Shown in pieces: positions 40,340 through 48,644 of a DNA stretch of 64,000 nt. Numbering within the stretch: position 1 is the first letter of the stretch; every line of letters starts with the position of its first letter. Below the pieces are notes generated by a model. The model saw only the letters and a list, made by a program, of their open reading frames with translations. It was not told the origin of the DNA and ran no database searches. The position numbers and the translations under genes are program-made. The stretch spans positions 4,053,501 to 4,117,500 of the forward strand of contig NZ_JACCFP010000001.1 in the NCBI RefSeq assembly GCF_013410655.1. Reading direction: 5' to 3'. The DNA is from Nocardioides thalensis. Its GTDB lineage: Bacteria > Actinomycetota > Actinomycetes > Propionibacteriales > Nocardioidaceae.

Positions 40340-41254
40340 ATGAGCACCACCACGTTCCGCACCGCCGTCGTCCGCGACCCGCGCGGCCCCGAGTCCGTCG
40401 AGATCGTCGACGTCTCCGTCCGCGAGCCCGGAGCCGGTGAGGTCCGGGTCCGCATCGAGGCGGCCAGCGTCAACCCCGCCGACGTCTGGGTCGCCGACGG
40501 CTTCTTCCACTCCATCGGGCTCGTCACGCAGCCCGAGCACACCGGCCTCGGCTGGGACTTCGCCGGAACCGTGCTGTCCGCGGGCGAGGGCGTCGACATC
40601 GCCGCCGGCACTCGCGTCGCCGGGATCGTGCCCGGCTTCGACCGCGACTTCGGCAGCTACGCCGAAGAGATCGTGGCCCCGGTCGCCTGGGTCGCGGTCG
40701 TGCCCGACGGCCTCGACACCGCGGCAGCCACGACGGTGCCGCTCAACGCGCTGACCGCCGATCAGCTGGTCGGGCTCCTCGGCGAGGGCGACGGCCGCCG
40801 GCTGCTCGTCACCGGCGCCGCCGGCGCGGTCGGCGGGTTCGTCGTACGGCTCGCGCAGCAGCGCGGCTGGGCGGTCACCGGCCTCGCCCGGCCGTCGGAC
40901 GAGGCGTTCGTGCGCGGCCTCGGTGCCGAGTTCACCGCCGACGACACCGCGGGCGGCTGGGACGCGGTCGCCGACGCGGCTGGGCTCCAGGAGAACGCGG
41001 CGCCGCTCGTGCGGGACGGCGGGCTCTTCGTCGGGGTCCGGCCGGCCGTCCTCCCCGAGGCCGGCCCCGGCGTGACCGTGCGTGCCGTCTCGGTCGAGCC
41101 CGACGCGGCCCGGCTCGCGGCGCTGCTGGACGCCACCGCGCGCGGCGACCTGCCGACGAAGGTGGCGGCGGAGCTGCCGCTCGACGCCGTCGTCGAGGCG
41201 CTCCAGACGGTCAACAAGGGCGGGGTGCGCGGCCGCGTGGTGCTGCGGCCCTGA
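40340..41254 (+). CDS. NADP-dependent quinone-type oxidoreductase (zinc-free MDR)
   Basis: 304 residues from ATG at 40340 with GGAGGAATC upstream. The GroES-like N-terminal part has 'VRIEAASVNPADVWVADGFF' and 'GLGWDFAGTVLSAGEGV'; the Rossmann part has 'LLVTGAAGAVGGFVVRLAQQ' (NADPH-binding AxxGxxG type). No catalytic zinc cysteines are present, so it belongs with quinone reductases (QorA/zeta-crystallin). The divergent HxlR gene suggests induction by quinones or aldehydes. Confidence 0.9.
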   Translation: MSTTTFRTAVVRDPRGPESVEIVDVSVREPGAGEVRVRIEAASVNPADVWVADGFFHSIGLVTQPEHTGLGWDFAGTVLSAGEGVDIAAGTRVAGIVPGFDRDFGSYAEEIVAPVAWVAVVPDGLDTAAATTVPLNALTADQLVGLLGEGDGRRLLVTGAAGAVGGFVVRLAQQRGWAVTGLARPSDEAFVRGLGAEFTADDTAGGWDAVADAAGLQENAAPLVRDGGLFVGVRPAVLPEAGPGVTVRAVSVEPDAARLAALLDATARGDLPTKVAAELPLDAVVEALQTVNKGGVRGRVVLRP

Positions 41255-41265
41255 GCGCCGTGCGG

Positions 41266-41709
41266 TCAGCCGACCTCGAGCCGCTCGAGAGCCGTGCGGA
41301 TCGGCTCGGGGATCGGCACCGCGGAGCGGGTCTCGCGATCGACGAAGACGTGGACGAAGTGGCCGTGCGCGACCGCTTCGTCCTCGTCGTCGGTGAAGAT
41401 GCCGATGCCGTAGGTGACCGCGCGGTTGCCGAGCCGGTCGACGCGCAGGCCCGCGCGCAGCCGCTGCGGGTAGGCCACGGGCGCGTGGTAGGCGCAGCCG
41501 GACTCGACGACCAGGCCGATCACCGGGGCGGCGTGGATGTCGAGGCCGCCCTCGGTGATGAGGTACTCGTTGGCGACGGAGTCGAAGTAGCTGTAGTAGG
41601 TCACGTTGTTGACGTGCCCGTAGACGTCGTTGTCCTTCCACCGCGTCGTGATCGTCGCGACATGGGGGTACTCGGCGATCATCGGTCGCTTGTCCGCGTC
41701 GGCGGCCAT
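41266..41709 (-). CDS. Acyl-CoA thioesterase (YbgC/4HBT hotdog family)
   Basis: 147 residues. 'TRWKDNDVYGHVNNVTYYSY' followed by FDSVANEYL is the 4HBT active-site signature: the Asp (KDND) and the 'GHVNNVTYYSYF' helix. The hotdog fold continues with 'VIGLVVESGCAYHAPVAYPQ' and 'AHGHFVHVFVDRETRSAVPI'. It hydrolyses acyl-CoA thioesters; the chain is unknown. ATG at 41709 overlaps the stop of the alcohol dehydrogenase by one base (TGATG), so the two are co-translated. Confidence 0.9.
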   Translation of the reverse strand: MAADADKRPMIAEYPHVATITTRWKDNDVYGHVNNVTYYSYFDSVANEYLITEGGLDIHAAPVIGLVVESGCAYHAPVAYPQRLRAGLRVDRLGNRAVTYGIGIFTDDEDEAVAHGHFVHVFVDRETRSAVPIPEPIRTALERLEVG

Positions 41710-43031
41710 CACCAGCACCTCAGGGCGTCGTGGAAGATCCGCTCGAGCTCGGGCTCGCGGACCTCGGACGGGGCGTTGTCGAGCAGGCGCCGCTGGGGCG
41801 CGGCCCCCGCGACGAGATCGGGTACGTCGGCCGCGGCGTAGCCGACGCCCGAGATCCCGTTGGGCGCGCCTACGTCGCGCATCAGGGCCGCGACCGCGGT
41901 CGCCACCGCCTCCCCCGCCTCGTCGGGACCGGCGCCGGACGTGTCGGCGCCGAGCAGCCGGGCGGCCTCGAGGTGCCGGGCCGGGGCGGTCGGCGCGAGC
42001 GCCCGGAACGCGGCGGGCGCGTTCACCGCGACCGCGAAGCCGTGCGGGACGAGCGGGTGGTCGGGCGGGTAGCCCTCCGGACGGTAGTCGCGGACCCGGC
42101 CGGCCACGGCGTAGGCCATCGCGTGCGGCACGTGGACGCCCGCGTTGCCGAAGGCGATGCCGGCGAGGGTGGCGGCCCACATCATCTGGTGGCGGGCCTC
42201 CTCGTCGGTCGAGTCGGCAACGGCCCTGCGCAGGTGGGTGCCGATGACCTCGATCGCCCGGGCTGCGCCGACGTCGCTCCACGGGTTGGCCCCCTGGCCG
42301 GCCGGTCGGGTCGTGGGCGGCTCCGGGGCGGGTCGCGTGGTGAACGGGCGCGCGGTCAGCGACTCGACCGCGTGGCAGAGCACGTCGAGGCCGCTCGCGG
42401 CGACGACGCCTGCGGGCAGGGTGCTCGTGGCGCGCGGGTCCACGACCGCCTCGGTCGGGCGGAGCAGCGGCGAGGCGACCCCGGTCTTGGCGTGCGCGCT
42501 CAGCAGGTCGAAGATCGCGATCCCGGTGACCTCGCTGCCGGTGCCGCTGGTGGTCGGGCACGCGAGGTGGGGCTTGAGCGGACCGGGCACCGGGCGGGCG
42601 GCGCCGAGCGGTGCGTTGACGTAGTCGGCCAGCTCGCCGGGGTGGGTCGCGAGCAGGTCGGCGAGCTTGGCGGTGTCGATGACCGACCCGCCGCCGAGGG
42701 AGACGAAGGCATCGGGCCGCGTGTCGCGGGCGAACGCCACCGCACGGTCGACCGACTCGTCGGTGGGCTCCACGAGCACCTCGTCGAACGTGACGACGTC
42801 GAGGCCGGCACCCACCAGGGAAGTGGTTGCGGCGTCGTACCACTCGAGGGCGCGGAGCCGGGCGTCGGTGAAGAGCGCGACCCGGCCGCCGTCGGGGAGG
42901 TGGGCGCGGACGCGCGGGCCGACCTCGGCGAGCGAGCCGGCGCCGAAGGTCACCCGGGAGGCGTCGATCGTGAACGCGGTCTCGAGACCGGTCTCGAGAC
43001 CGGCCTCGACGGCGGCGTCGTGCGGACACAT
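41709..43031 (-). CDS. Iron-containing alcohol dehydrogenase, hydroxyacid-oxoacid transhydrogenase type
   Basis: 440 residues. 'DAFVSLGGGSVIDTAKLADL' binds NAD, 'LACPTTSGTGSEVTGIAIF' is the Fe-ADH signature, and metal ligands lie in 'GLDVLCHAVESL' and 'GNAGVHVPHAMAYAV'. The stretch 'ANPWSDVGAARAIEVIG' with 'YPPDHPLVPHGFAVAV' matches the ADHFE1 (HOT) branch, which couples 4-hydroxybutyrate oxidation to 2-oxoglutarate reduction. The N-terminus holds a curious repeat, 'EAGLETGLETAF', coded by two identical 12-bp palindromes. No ribosome site is obvious before ATG at 43031, so a downstream start is possible. Confidence 0.85.
   Translation of the reverse strand: MCPHDAAVEAGLETGLETAFTIDASRVTFGAGSLAEVGPRVRAHLPDGGRVALFTDARLRALEWYDAATTSLVGAGLDVVTFDEVLVEPTDESVDRAVAFARDTRPDAFVSLGGGSVIDTAKLADLLATHPGELADYVNAPLGAARPVPGPLKPHLACPTTSGTGSEVTGIAIFDLLSAHAKTGVASPLLRPTEAVVDPRATSTLPAGVVAASGLDVLCHAVESLTARPFTTRPAPEPPTTRPAGQGANPWSDVGAARAIEVIGTHLRRAVADSTDEEARHQMMWAATLAGIAFGNAGVHVPHAMAYAVAGRVRDYRPEGYPPDHPLVPHGFAVAVNAPAAFRALAPTAPARHLEAARLLGADTSGAGPDEAGEAVATAVAALMRDVGAPNGISGVGYAAADVPDLVAGAAPQRRLLDNAPSEVREPELERIFHDALRCW
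42978..43001. repeat. Two tandem 12-bp palindromes in the alcohol dehydrogenase 5' end
   Basis: GGTCTCGAGACC occurs twice head to tail (42978-42989, 42990-43001); each is a perfect palindrome. It codes the GLETGLE repeat. Confidence 0.8.
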
Positions 43032-43103
43032 GCGGGCGAGACTAGCGCCGGCCTGTGGAAATCCGTTTCAGATGTGTCGGCCCTCCGCCGTACCTTTCCT
43101 GGA

Positions 43104-44246
43104 ATGCAGACGGAAGGAGGAGCCCCGGCCCAGTGGCGCATGTCGATCAACGACGAGGCGACCACTGACGACCTGGTGCGCATGGAGCTGTTCGCCGACG
43201 CCCGGCGTCTCGGCGAGTCGCACACCGCGACGGTCACCGTCGACGACAAGCACCCGGTCGAGGCATGGCTCTCCCCTGACCTGGAGATCGTCCGTACGGC
43301 GCGCTATCGCAGCCGCAAGCTCGACAACACGGTCGCGCGCGGTACGACGTACGCCCGGGGCCCGCGCGGCGCGCTGCTGGTGCGCGACGACCGCGGTGTG
43401 CCCGGCACCCAGCTCACCGCGTTCGCTGCGACCCGCGAGGACGCGATGGCGATGCTCGAGGACGCGATGCGACGCGTCCCGGCGCCGCCCCCGGCGACCG
43501 ACGACCGCGTCCGCTTCCACCTGTGGCACCGCGGCATGCATGGCGCCCAGCGGGTCACCCGCCGGCTCGAGGTCGAGCCGTGGGAGACCATCGGGCGCAA
43601 CTACCCGGTCGGGGTGCGCGCCCAGCTCGACCAGCTGATGGCGCGGCCGGCCCCGGCCGGCGGCGGCAAGCTGGTGCTCTGGCACGGCGCTCCCGGCACC
43701 GGCAAGACCACCGCGCTGCGCAGCCTGGCGAACGCCTGGCGGGAGTGGTGCGACGTCCACTACGTCAGCGACGCGGAGCGGATGTTCGACGACCTCGACT
43801 ACCTCCACTCGGTGGTGGGCGGGTTCGAGATGGACGACCCGTTCATGGGCGACGACCACCGCGAGCAGACGCGGTGGCGGCTGGTGGTCGCGGAGGACAG
43901 CGACGAGTACCTCCGGGCCGACGCCCGGCAGACCGCGGGCGCGTCGCTCGGGCGGCTGCTCAACGTCACCGACGGGATCCTCGGCCAGGGCCTGCGCACG
44001 CTGGTGCTGCTCACCACCAACGAGCCGCTCAGCGCGCTGCACCCGGCCGTGGTGCGGCCGGGCCGGTGCCTGGCCGACGTCGAGTTCGCGCCGTTGTCCG
44101 GCGCCGAGGCCCGCGAGTGGTGGGGCGGCCCGGTGCCCGGGTCGCCGACCCGGGTGACGCTCGCCGAGCTCTACGAGAAGCGCGGCGGGCTCGACCGCAT
44201 CTCCAACGTCGACGACGAGCCGGTCGCGATCGGGTCCTACCTGTAG
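43104..44246 (+). CDS. DUF5925 AAA+ ATPase
   Basis: 380 residues. The N-terminal half (about 12-165) resembles the actinobacterial DUF5925 domain ('INDEATTDDLVRMELFADAR'; 'RFHLWHRGMHGAQRVTRRLE'). The C-terminal AAA domain has Walker A 'GAPGTGKT' (195-202), Walker B-like 'RWRLVVAEDSDEYL', sensor 'LVLLTTNEPLSALHPAVVRP' and arginine finger 'RPGRC'. Such proteins occur widely in Streptomyces and relatives, with no known role. ATG at 43104 lacks a good ribosome site; ATG at 43140 is the alternative. It diverges from the alcohol dehydrogenase. Confidence 0.85.
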   Translation: MQTEGGAPAQWRMSINDEATTDDLVRMELFADARRLGESHTATVTVDDKHPVEAWLSPDLEIVRTARYRSRKLDNTVARGTTYARGPRGALLVRDDRGVPGTQLTAFAATREDAMAMLEDAMRRVPAPPPATDDRVRFHLWHRGMHGAQRVTRRLEVEPWETIGRNYPVGVRAQLDQLMARPAPAGGGKLVLWHGAPGTGKTTALRSLANAWREWCDVHYVSDAERMFDDLDYLHSVVGGFEMDDPFMGDDHREQTRWRLVVAEDSDEYLRADARQTAGASLGRLLNVTDGILGQGLRTLVLLTTNEPLSALHPAVVRPGRCLADVEFAPLSGAEAREWWGGPVPGSPTRVTLAELYEKRGGLDRISNVDDEPVAIGSYL

Positions 44247-44273
44247 AGGTGCCGGTCGGCCGATACTGGCCCG

Positions 44274-45086
44274 GTGACCATGTCCTCGGCCGGCAAGGCT
44301 GCCACGCTCCTGGTCCTGCACCACGGCTCCGGCTTCGTGCTCCCGAACGCGTGGGACGCCGGGTCCGCCCGGGTGCTGGAGCAGGTCGGCTTCCCCGCGC
44401 TCGCGACGACCAGCGCCGGCATCGCCTGGTCACTGGGCGTGCCCGACGGCGGCGCCGTCGACCGCGACACGATGCTCGCGCACGTCGGCCGGATCGTGGC
44501 GGCCGTCGGTGTACCGGTGACCGCCGACCTGGAGTCCGGGTACGGCGCCGAGCCCGCCGACGTCGCGGCGACCGTCCGCGCGGCGGTCGACCTCGGTGTC
44601 GTCGGCGGCAACCTCGAGGACGCCGACGGCGGAGGACTGTTCGACGTCGACGTGGCGACCGAGCGGGTCGCTGCCGCCCGGTCGGCGGCCCCGATCGGCA
44701 GCTTCGTGCTCAACGCCCGCACCGACACCTACCTCGCGGGGACGGGCGCGGACGTGTTCGCCGCGACCGTGGAGCGGTCGGTGCGCTACCTCGAGGCCGG
44801 AGCCGACTGCGTCTTCGTCCCCGGTGTCTCCGACGAGGAGAAGATCGGTCGTCTCGCCGAGGCGATCCCCGGTCCCCTCAACATCGTGGCCGGCCTCGCC
44901 AGCAGCACGGACGCGCGCACCCTCTTCGCGTTGGGCGTGAAGCGGGTCAGCCTCGGCGGCAGCCTCGCCCGCGCCATGCTCAGCGGTCTGGAGCGGGCGG
45001 GCCGGGAGCTGCTGGACTCCGGGACGCTGGGGTTCCTCGACGGAGCGGTGGGCTACGGCGAGATGCAGCGGCGCTTCGGCTCCTGA
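44274..45086 (+). CDS. Isocitrate lyase/PEP mutase family enzyme
   Basis: 270 residues of the PEP-mutase/ICL TIM-barrel group. 'FVLPNAWDAGSARVLEQVGF' opens the barrel, 'VPVTADLESGYG' carries the metal-binding Asp and Glu, 'GGNLEDADGG' follows, and 'NARTDTYLAG' is near the active site. The Cys of true isocitrate lyases (KKCGH) is absent, as usual in this subgroup, which includes oxaloacetate hydrolases and C-P or C-C lyases; the reaction is unassigned. Start GTG at 44274 or ATG at 44280, 27 to 33 bases after the AAA gene. Confidence 0.85.
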   Translation: MTMSSAGKAATLLVLHHGSGFVLPNAWDAGSARVLEQVGFPALATTSAGIAWSLGVPDGGAVDRDTMLAHVGRIVAAVGVPVTADLESGYGAEPADVAATVRAAVDLGVVGGNLEDADGGGLFDVDVATERVAAARSAAPIGSFVLNARTDTYLAGTGADVFAATVERSVRYLEAGADCVFVPGVSDEEKIGRLAEAIPGPLNIVAGLASSTDARTLFALGVKRVSLGGSLARAMLSGLERAGRELLDSGTLGFLDGAVGYGEMQRRFGS

Positions 45087-45096
45087 CGCCAGTGCC

Positions 45097-45597
45097 TCAG
45101 GCCAGGACCGCGTCGACCGTCTTCTTCAGCGCGCTCGGCTGGGCCGGCTTCTTGGGCGCCTTCTTCCGCGCCTTCTCCATCTCCGCGCCGATCTCCTGGA
45201 GGGCCTTGCGGCCGAGGCCCTTGCGGACCTGCGGGAACCACTCGGACTCCTCCTCCTCGATGTGGTGGGAGACCGACTCGATGAGGACGGTGGTCTTGGC
45301 GTCGAAACGCTCGTCACCCGGCTTCATCGCGAACAGCTCGCTGACGAGCACGTCGGCGACGTGGTGCTCCTCGTAGGACTCCAGGACGTCGTCCTCGAGC
45401 TCCGGAAGCAGCTCACGCACCCGGGGATACATGACCTCGTTCTCGATGTAGGTGTGGACGGTGAGCAGCTCGATCATCTTCTTGACGAGCTGGCCCTTCT
45501 GCTTCTCCGCGTTCTCTCCGGCGTTCTGGAAGTCGCGGAACGTCTTGAGGATCTGCTTGTGGTCCTGCTTGAGCAGCACGATGGCATCGGTGGACAT
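45097..45597 (-). CDS. Hemerythrin (HHE) domain protein
   Basis: 166 residues, a four-helix bundle with the di-iron ligands of HHE proteins: 'LLKQDHKQILKTF' (His13), 'LTVHTYIENEVMYPRV' (His, Glu), 'YEEHHVADVLVSEL' and 'VSHHIEEEESEWFP'. It binds O2, NO or iron in the cytoplasm. The tail is Lys/Ala/Pro-rich ('KARKKAPKKPAQPSALKK'). TGGAG lies just before ATG at 45597. Confidence 0.93.
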   Translation of the reverse strand: MSTDAIVLLKQDHKQILKTFRDFQNAGENAEKQKGQLVKKMIELLTVHTYIENEVMYPRVRELLPELEDDVLESYEEHHVADVLVSELFAMKPGDERFDAKTTVLIESVSHHIEEEESEWFPQVRKGLGRKALQEIGAEMEKARKKAPKKPAQPSALKKTVDAVLA

Positions 45598-45745
45598 GAG
45601 GACTCCAGGTGTCGTCGCTGGGGGGTGGTCGTGCGATACCCCGCGGTCGAGTCGTCATTCAGGCGCTCCGTACCCGGCCGTCGGTCACCATGGGGTCGAC
45701 CGCAGGCCACGACTCCACGGCGGCGGCCGAACAGCAGGAGGACCC

Positions 45746-46456
45746 GTGCCCATCGACACTCCCCGCCGCGCGCGCCGCTGGCGCAAGGCCGTGGTTCGCG
45801 CCTGCCTGGCCGGCGTCATCCTCGTGGTGGCGGTCGTCGTCATCGCCAACGTGGTCGTCGTGGCCCGGACCAGTGACAGGGTGACGACAGACGCCGACGG
45901 CCTGGAAGACGCCCAGGTGGCGATCGTGCCGGGATCGCACGTGCGCGCCGACGGATCCCTCGGCGAGGTGGTGGCCGAGCGGGTCGAGGCAGCGACCGCC
46001 CTCTACGAGGCAGGCACGGTCGACAAGGTCCTCGTCTCCGGGGACAACGGCACGACGACCTACAACGAGCCCGACGCGATGCGCGACGCCGTGCTCGCCG
46101 CCGGCGTGCCGCCCGAGGACGTGTTCACGGACTACGCCGGCTTCAGCACCTGGCACACCATGCGGCGGGCCCGGGAGATCTTCGCCGTCGAGACCGCCGT
46201 GGTGGTCACCCAAGGCACCTATGCCGCCCGCGCCGTCGACCTCGGCGTGTCGGCGGGCATCGACATCCAGGGCTACGCCATCGGCGACGACGGTCGCTGG
46301 GTCCGGGAGCTGCTCGCCCGGGTGCGGGGACTCGGCGAGGCCATCTGGCGGCCCGGCGTCACGGGTGGCCCGGAGATCCCCATCACCGGCGACGGCCGGG
46401 CCTCGTGGGCGACGCCCCGCGGGTCAGTTCACAGGGAACTGTCAGGAACGTCCTAA
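45746..46456 (+). CDS. SanA/YdcF-like (DUF218) membrane-anchored protein
   Basis: 236 residues from GTG at 45746 with CAGGAGG upstream. A basic N-terminus and one membrane helix (about 15-38, 'AVVRACLAGVILVVAVVVIA') anchor an extracellular DUF218 domain: 'AQVAIVPGSHVRADGSLGEV', 'DKVLVSGDNGTTTYNEPDAM', 'DYAGFSTWHTMRRAREIFAV', 'AVVVTQGTYAARAVDLGVSA'. This matches SanA/VanY-like proteins linked to envelope barrier function; the chemistry is not established. Confidence 0.88.
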   Translation: MPIDTPRRARRWRKAVVRACLAGVILVVAVVVIANVVVVARTSDRVTTDADGLEDAQVAIVPGSHVRADGSLGEVVAERVEAATALYEAGTVDKVLVSGDNGTTTYNEPDAMRDAVLAAGVPPEDVFTDYAGFSTWHTMRRAREIFAVETAVVVTQGTYAARAVDLGVSAGIDIQGYAIGDDGRWVRELLARVRGLGEAIWRPGVTGGPEIPITGDGRASWATPRGSVHRELSGTS

Positions 46457-46490
46457 CCGCGCGTCAGGACCTGCCTGCCATGCTCGGACC

Positions 46491-47246
46491 ATGGCAGCGA
46501 CCACCCCGGAATCGGTCGGACCGGGAAGCGGCCACGAGCCGGCGGGTGTCGGTGCCCAGGCCGGCGAGACAACCGGTCGTCCTCTCCCCCACGCGGATGG
46601 CGACGACTTCCGCACGATGCACCAGCGCCTCAACCGGTTCCGGCTTCCGTACAAGTTCGCGATCGACGAGGTGACCACGAAGATCGCGATTCTCCGCGAG
46701 GAGTTCGAGGAGACCTACGACCACAGCCCGATCGAGCACGTCCGCAGCCGGCTGAAGTCTCCGCCGAGCATCCTGGCCAAGGCCACCCGACGCGGCGCGG
46801 CCGGGTCGCCGGAGTCGATCGCCGCGACCGTGCAGGACATCGCCGGCGTCCGCGTGGTGTGCCCGTTCGTCTCCGACGTCTATTGGATCAAGGACATGCT
46901 GACCCGGCAGTCGGACGTCACCGTGCTCGAGGTCGAGGACTACATCGGGTCCCCGAAGCCCAACGGCTACCGGAGCCTGCACCTGACCATCCAGATCCCG
47001 GTCTTCCTCTCCGACCGCACCGAGCTGGTCCCCGTCGAGCTCCAGCTCCGCACGATCGCCATGGACTTCTGGGCCAGCGTCGAGCACGAGATCTACTACA
47101 AGTACGACGCCGACGTCCCGGCTACGTTGCTCGAGGAGCTGACCGACGCCGCCCGCACCGCTGCGGACCTCGACGACCGGATGACCAGGCTCCGCGCCGA
47201 GGTCCGGGGCCTGCAGGGCCCGCGGGGCGAGTCGGCCGGTCAGTAG
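46491..47246 (+). CDS. Small (p)ppGpp synthetase (RelA/SpoT domain only)
   Basis: 251 residues with one RelA/SpoT synthetase domain (about 80-215): 'SPPSILAKATRRG', 'IAATVQDIAGVRVVCPFVSD', 'DYIGSPKPNGYRSLHLTIQI', 'VELQLRTIAMDFWASVEHEI'. It resembles YjbM/YwaC-type small alarmone synthetases, which lack the hydrolase, TGS and ACT domains and make (p)ppGpp on transcriptional induction. The first 45 residues are low-complexity. ATG at 46491 lacks a clear ribosome site. Its 3' end overlaps menB by 7 bases, tail to tail. Confidence 0.92.
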   Translation: MAATTPESVGPGSGHEPAGVGAQAGETTGRPLPHADGDDFRTMHQRLNRFRLPYKFAIDEVTTKIAILREEFEETYDHSPIEHVRSRLKSPPSILAKATRRGAAGSPESIAATVQDIAGVRVVCPFVSDVYWIKDMLTRQSDVTVLEVEDYIGSPKPNGYRSLHLTIQIPVFLSDRTELVPVELQLRTIAMDFWASVEHEIYYKYDADVPATLLEELTDAARTAADLDDRMTRLRAEVRGLQGPRGESAGQ

Positions 47247-48190
47247 TACCAGGGGTACGGCGACCAGTCCGGCTCCCGCTTCTCGAGGAACTGGTCGCGG
47301 CCCTCCTGGGCCTCGTCGGTCATGTACGCCAGCCGGGTCGTCTCCCCCGCGAACAGCTGCTGCCCGACCAGGCCGTCGTCGATCAGGTTGAACGAGTACT
47401 TCAGCATCCGCTGGGCGGTCGGGCTCTTGCCGTTGATGAGCCGGCCCCACTCGAGCGCCGTCGCCTCCAGCTCCGCGTGCGGGACGGCGCGGTTGACCGT
47501 GCCCATCCGCATGCCGTCGGCGGCGTCGTACTCCTGGGCGAGGAAGAAGATCTCGCGAGCGAACTTCTGGCCGACCTGGCGGGCGAGGTACGCCGAGCCG
47601 TAGCCGCCGTCGAAGCTGCCGACGTCGGCGTCGGTCTGCTTGAACCGCGCGTGCTCGGCGCTGGCAAGGGTGAGGTCGGCGACGACGTGGAGAGAGTGTC
47701 CGCCGCCGGCGGCCCAACCGGGCACGACGCAGATCACGATCTTCGGCATGAACCGGATCAGCCGCTGGCACTCGAGGATGTGCAGGCGCGCCAGCTTGGC
47801 CTTGTCGATCGCGCTCGGCTCCGAGGCACCGGTGGCCGCGGCGTCGTACGTCGTGCCGGTCTCCTCGTACTGGTAGCCGGCCTTGCCGCGGATCCGCTGG
47901 TCGCCGCCCGTGCAGAACGAGCGCTTGCCGTTCTTCGGGCTGGGGCCGTTGCCGGTGAGGATGACGCAGCCGACGTCGGCGCTGGTGCGCGCGTGCTCGA
48001 GCGTGCGCAGCAGCTCGTCGACGGTGTGCGGCCGGAACGCGTTGAGCACGTCGGGGCGGTCGAACGCGATCCGCACGGTGCCGTGCGCCTTCGCGCGGTG
48101 GTAGGTGAGGTCGGTCAGGTCCTCGAACCCGGGCACCTCGTCCCACTGGGTCGGGTCGAACGTCTCGCTCACGCCCTCGATCGCGCTCAT
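47240..48190 (-). CDS. menB: 1,4-dihydroxy-2-naphthoyl-CoA synthase MenB
   Basis: 316 residues of the crotonase fold. MenB landmarks are 'RIAFDRPDVLNAFRPHTVDE', 'FCTGGDQRIRGKAGY' (oxyanion region), 'ICVVPGWAAGGGHSLHVVAD', 'DADVGSFDGGYGSAYLARQV' with the catalytic Asp region, and the C-terminal 'REPDWSPYPWYY'-like end typical of the family. It closes the second ring in menaquinone synthesis. ATG at 48190; the longer frame enters the MerR promoter. No other men genes are in the window. Confidence 0.96.
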   Translation of the reverse strand: MSAIEGVSETFDPTQWDEVPGFEDLTDLTYHRAKAHGTVRIAFDRPDVLNAFRPHTVDELLRTLEHARTSADVGCVILTGNGPSPKNGKRSFCTGGDQRIRGKAGYQYEETGTTYDAAATGASEPSAIDKAKLARLHILECQRLIRFMPKIVICVVPGWAAGGGHSLHVVADLTLASAEHARFKQTDADVGSFDGGYGSAYLARQVGQKFAREIFFLAQEYDAADGMRMGTVNRAVPHAELEATALEWGRLINGKSPTAQRMLKYSFNLIDDGLVGQQLFAGETTRLAYMTDEAQEGRDQFLEKREPDWSPYPWYY

Positions 48191-48224
48191 GGTGGGTGAG
48201 GCTATCCGGCGTCCCCGGCGCGAC

Positions 48225-48256
48225 TTGACCTTGACCCTCGGGGCAAGGTCTACCGT
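48225..48256 (+). promoter_or_regulatory. MerR-type promoter with 22-bp dyad
   Basis: ACCTTG (48228-48233) and CAAGGT (48244-48249) are perfect arms spaced 10 bases apart. TTGACC (48225-48230) and TACCGT (48251-48256) are separated by 20 bases, the over-long spacer typical of promoters that MerR proteins activate by untwisting DNA. The start would fall close to the GTG at 48264, so the mRNA may be leaderless. Confidence 0.7.
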
Positions 48257-48263
48257 CGTCGGT

Positions 48264-48644
48264 GTGCAGATCAAGGAGCTCGCCGAGCGCGCGGGCGTGA
48301 CCGTCAAGGCGGTGCGTTACTACGAGTCGCGCGGGCTGATCTCGCCCGACCGGGCCCCCAACGGCTATCGGGAGTACGACGCCGCTGACGTGCTCGTGGT
48401 GCGCGAGATCCGGGCGCTGCTCTCCCTCGGCCTGACGGCCGACGAGACGGTCCCGTTCGTCGAGTGCCTCCGCGCGGGGAACGAACGGGCGGATGTGTGC
48501 CCCGCCTCCCTCGACGCCTACCGGATGCGGATCGCGGAGATCGAGCGCCGGATCGACGAGCTCGCCACGCTCCGTGACCAGCTCACCGGGCTGCTGCACG
48601 ACGCCGAGAGCTACGGCCACCACCCCACCCAGGAGGAATCATGA
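48264..48644 (+). CDS. MerR-family regulator
   Basis: 126 residues. The HTH 'IKELAERAGVTVKAVRYYES' followed by 'RGLISPDRAPNGYREYDAAD' is classic MerR, then a dimerising coiled coil ('AEIERRIDELATLRDQLTGL'). Two cysteines, in 'PFVECLRAGNERADVCPASL', are 10 residues apart at the start of the effector region and could bind metal or form a redox disulphide. ATGA overlap with the thioredoxin gene and a MerR-type promoter upstream suggest autoregulated thiol or oxidant control. Confidence 0.92.
   Translation: MQIKELAERAGVTVKAVRYYESRGLISPDRAPNGYREYDAADVLVVREIRALLSLGLTADETVPFVECLRAGNERADVCPASLDAYRMRIAEIERRIDELATLRDQLTGLLHDAESYGHHPTQEES

Noticed and set aside
47240..48190. Menaquinone gene cluster around menB
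   Set aside because: Neighbours are a small alarmone synthetase, a MerR regulator and thioredoxin; no other men gene is in the window.
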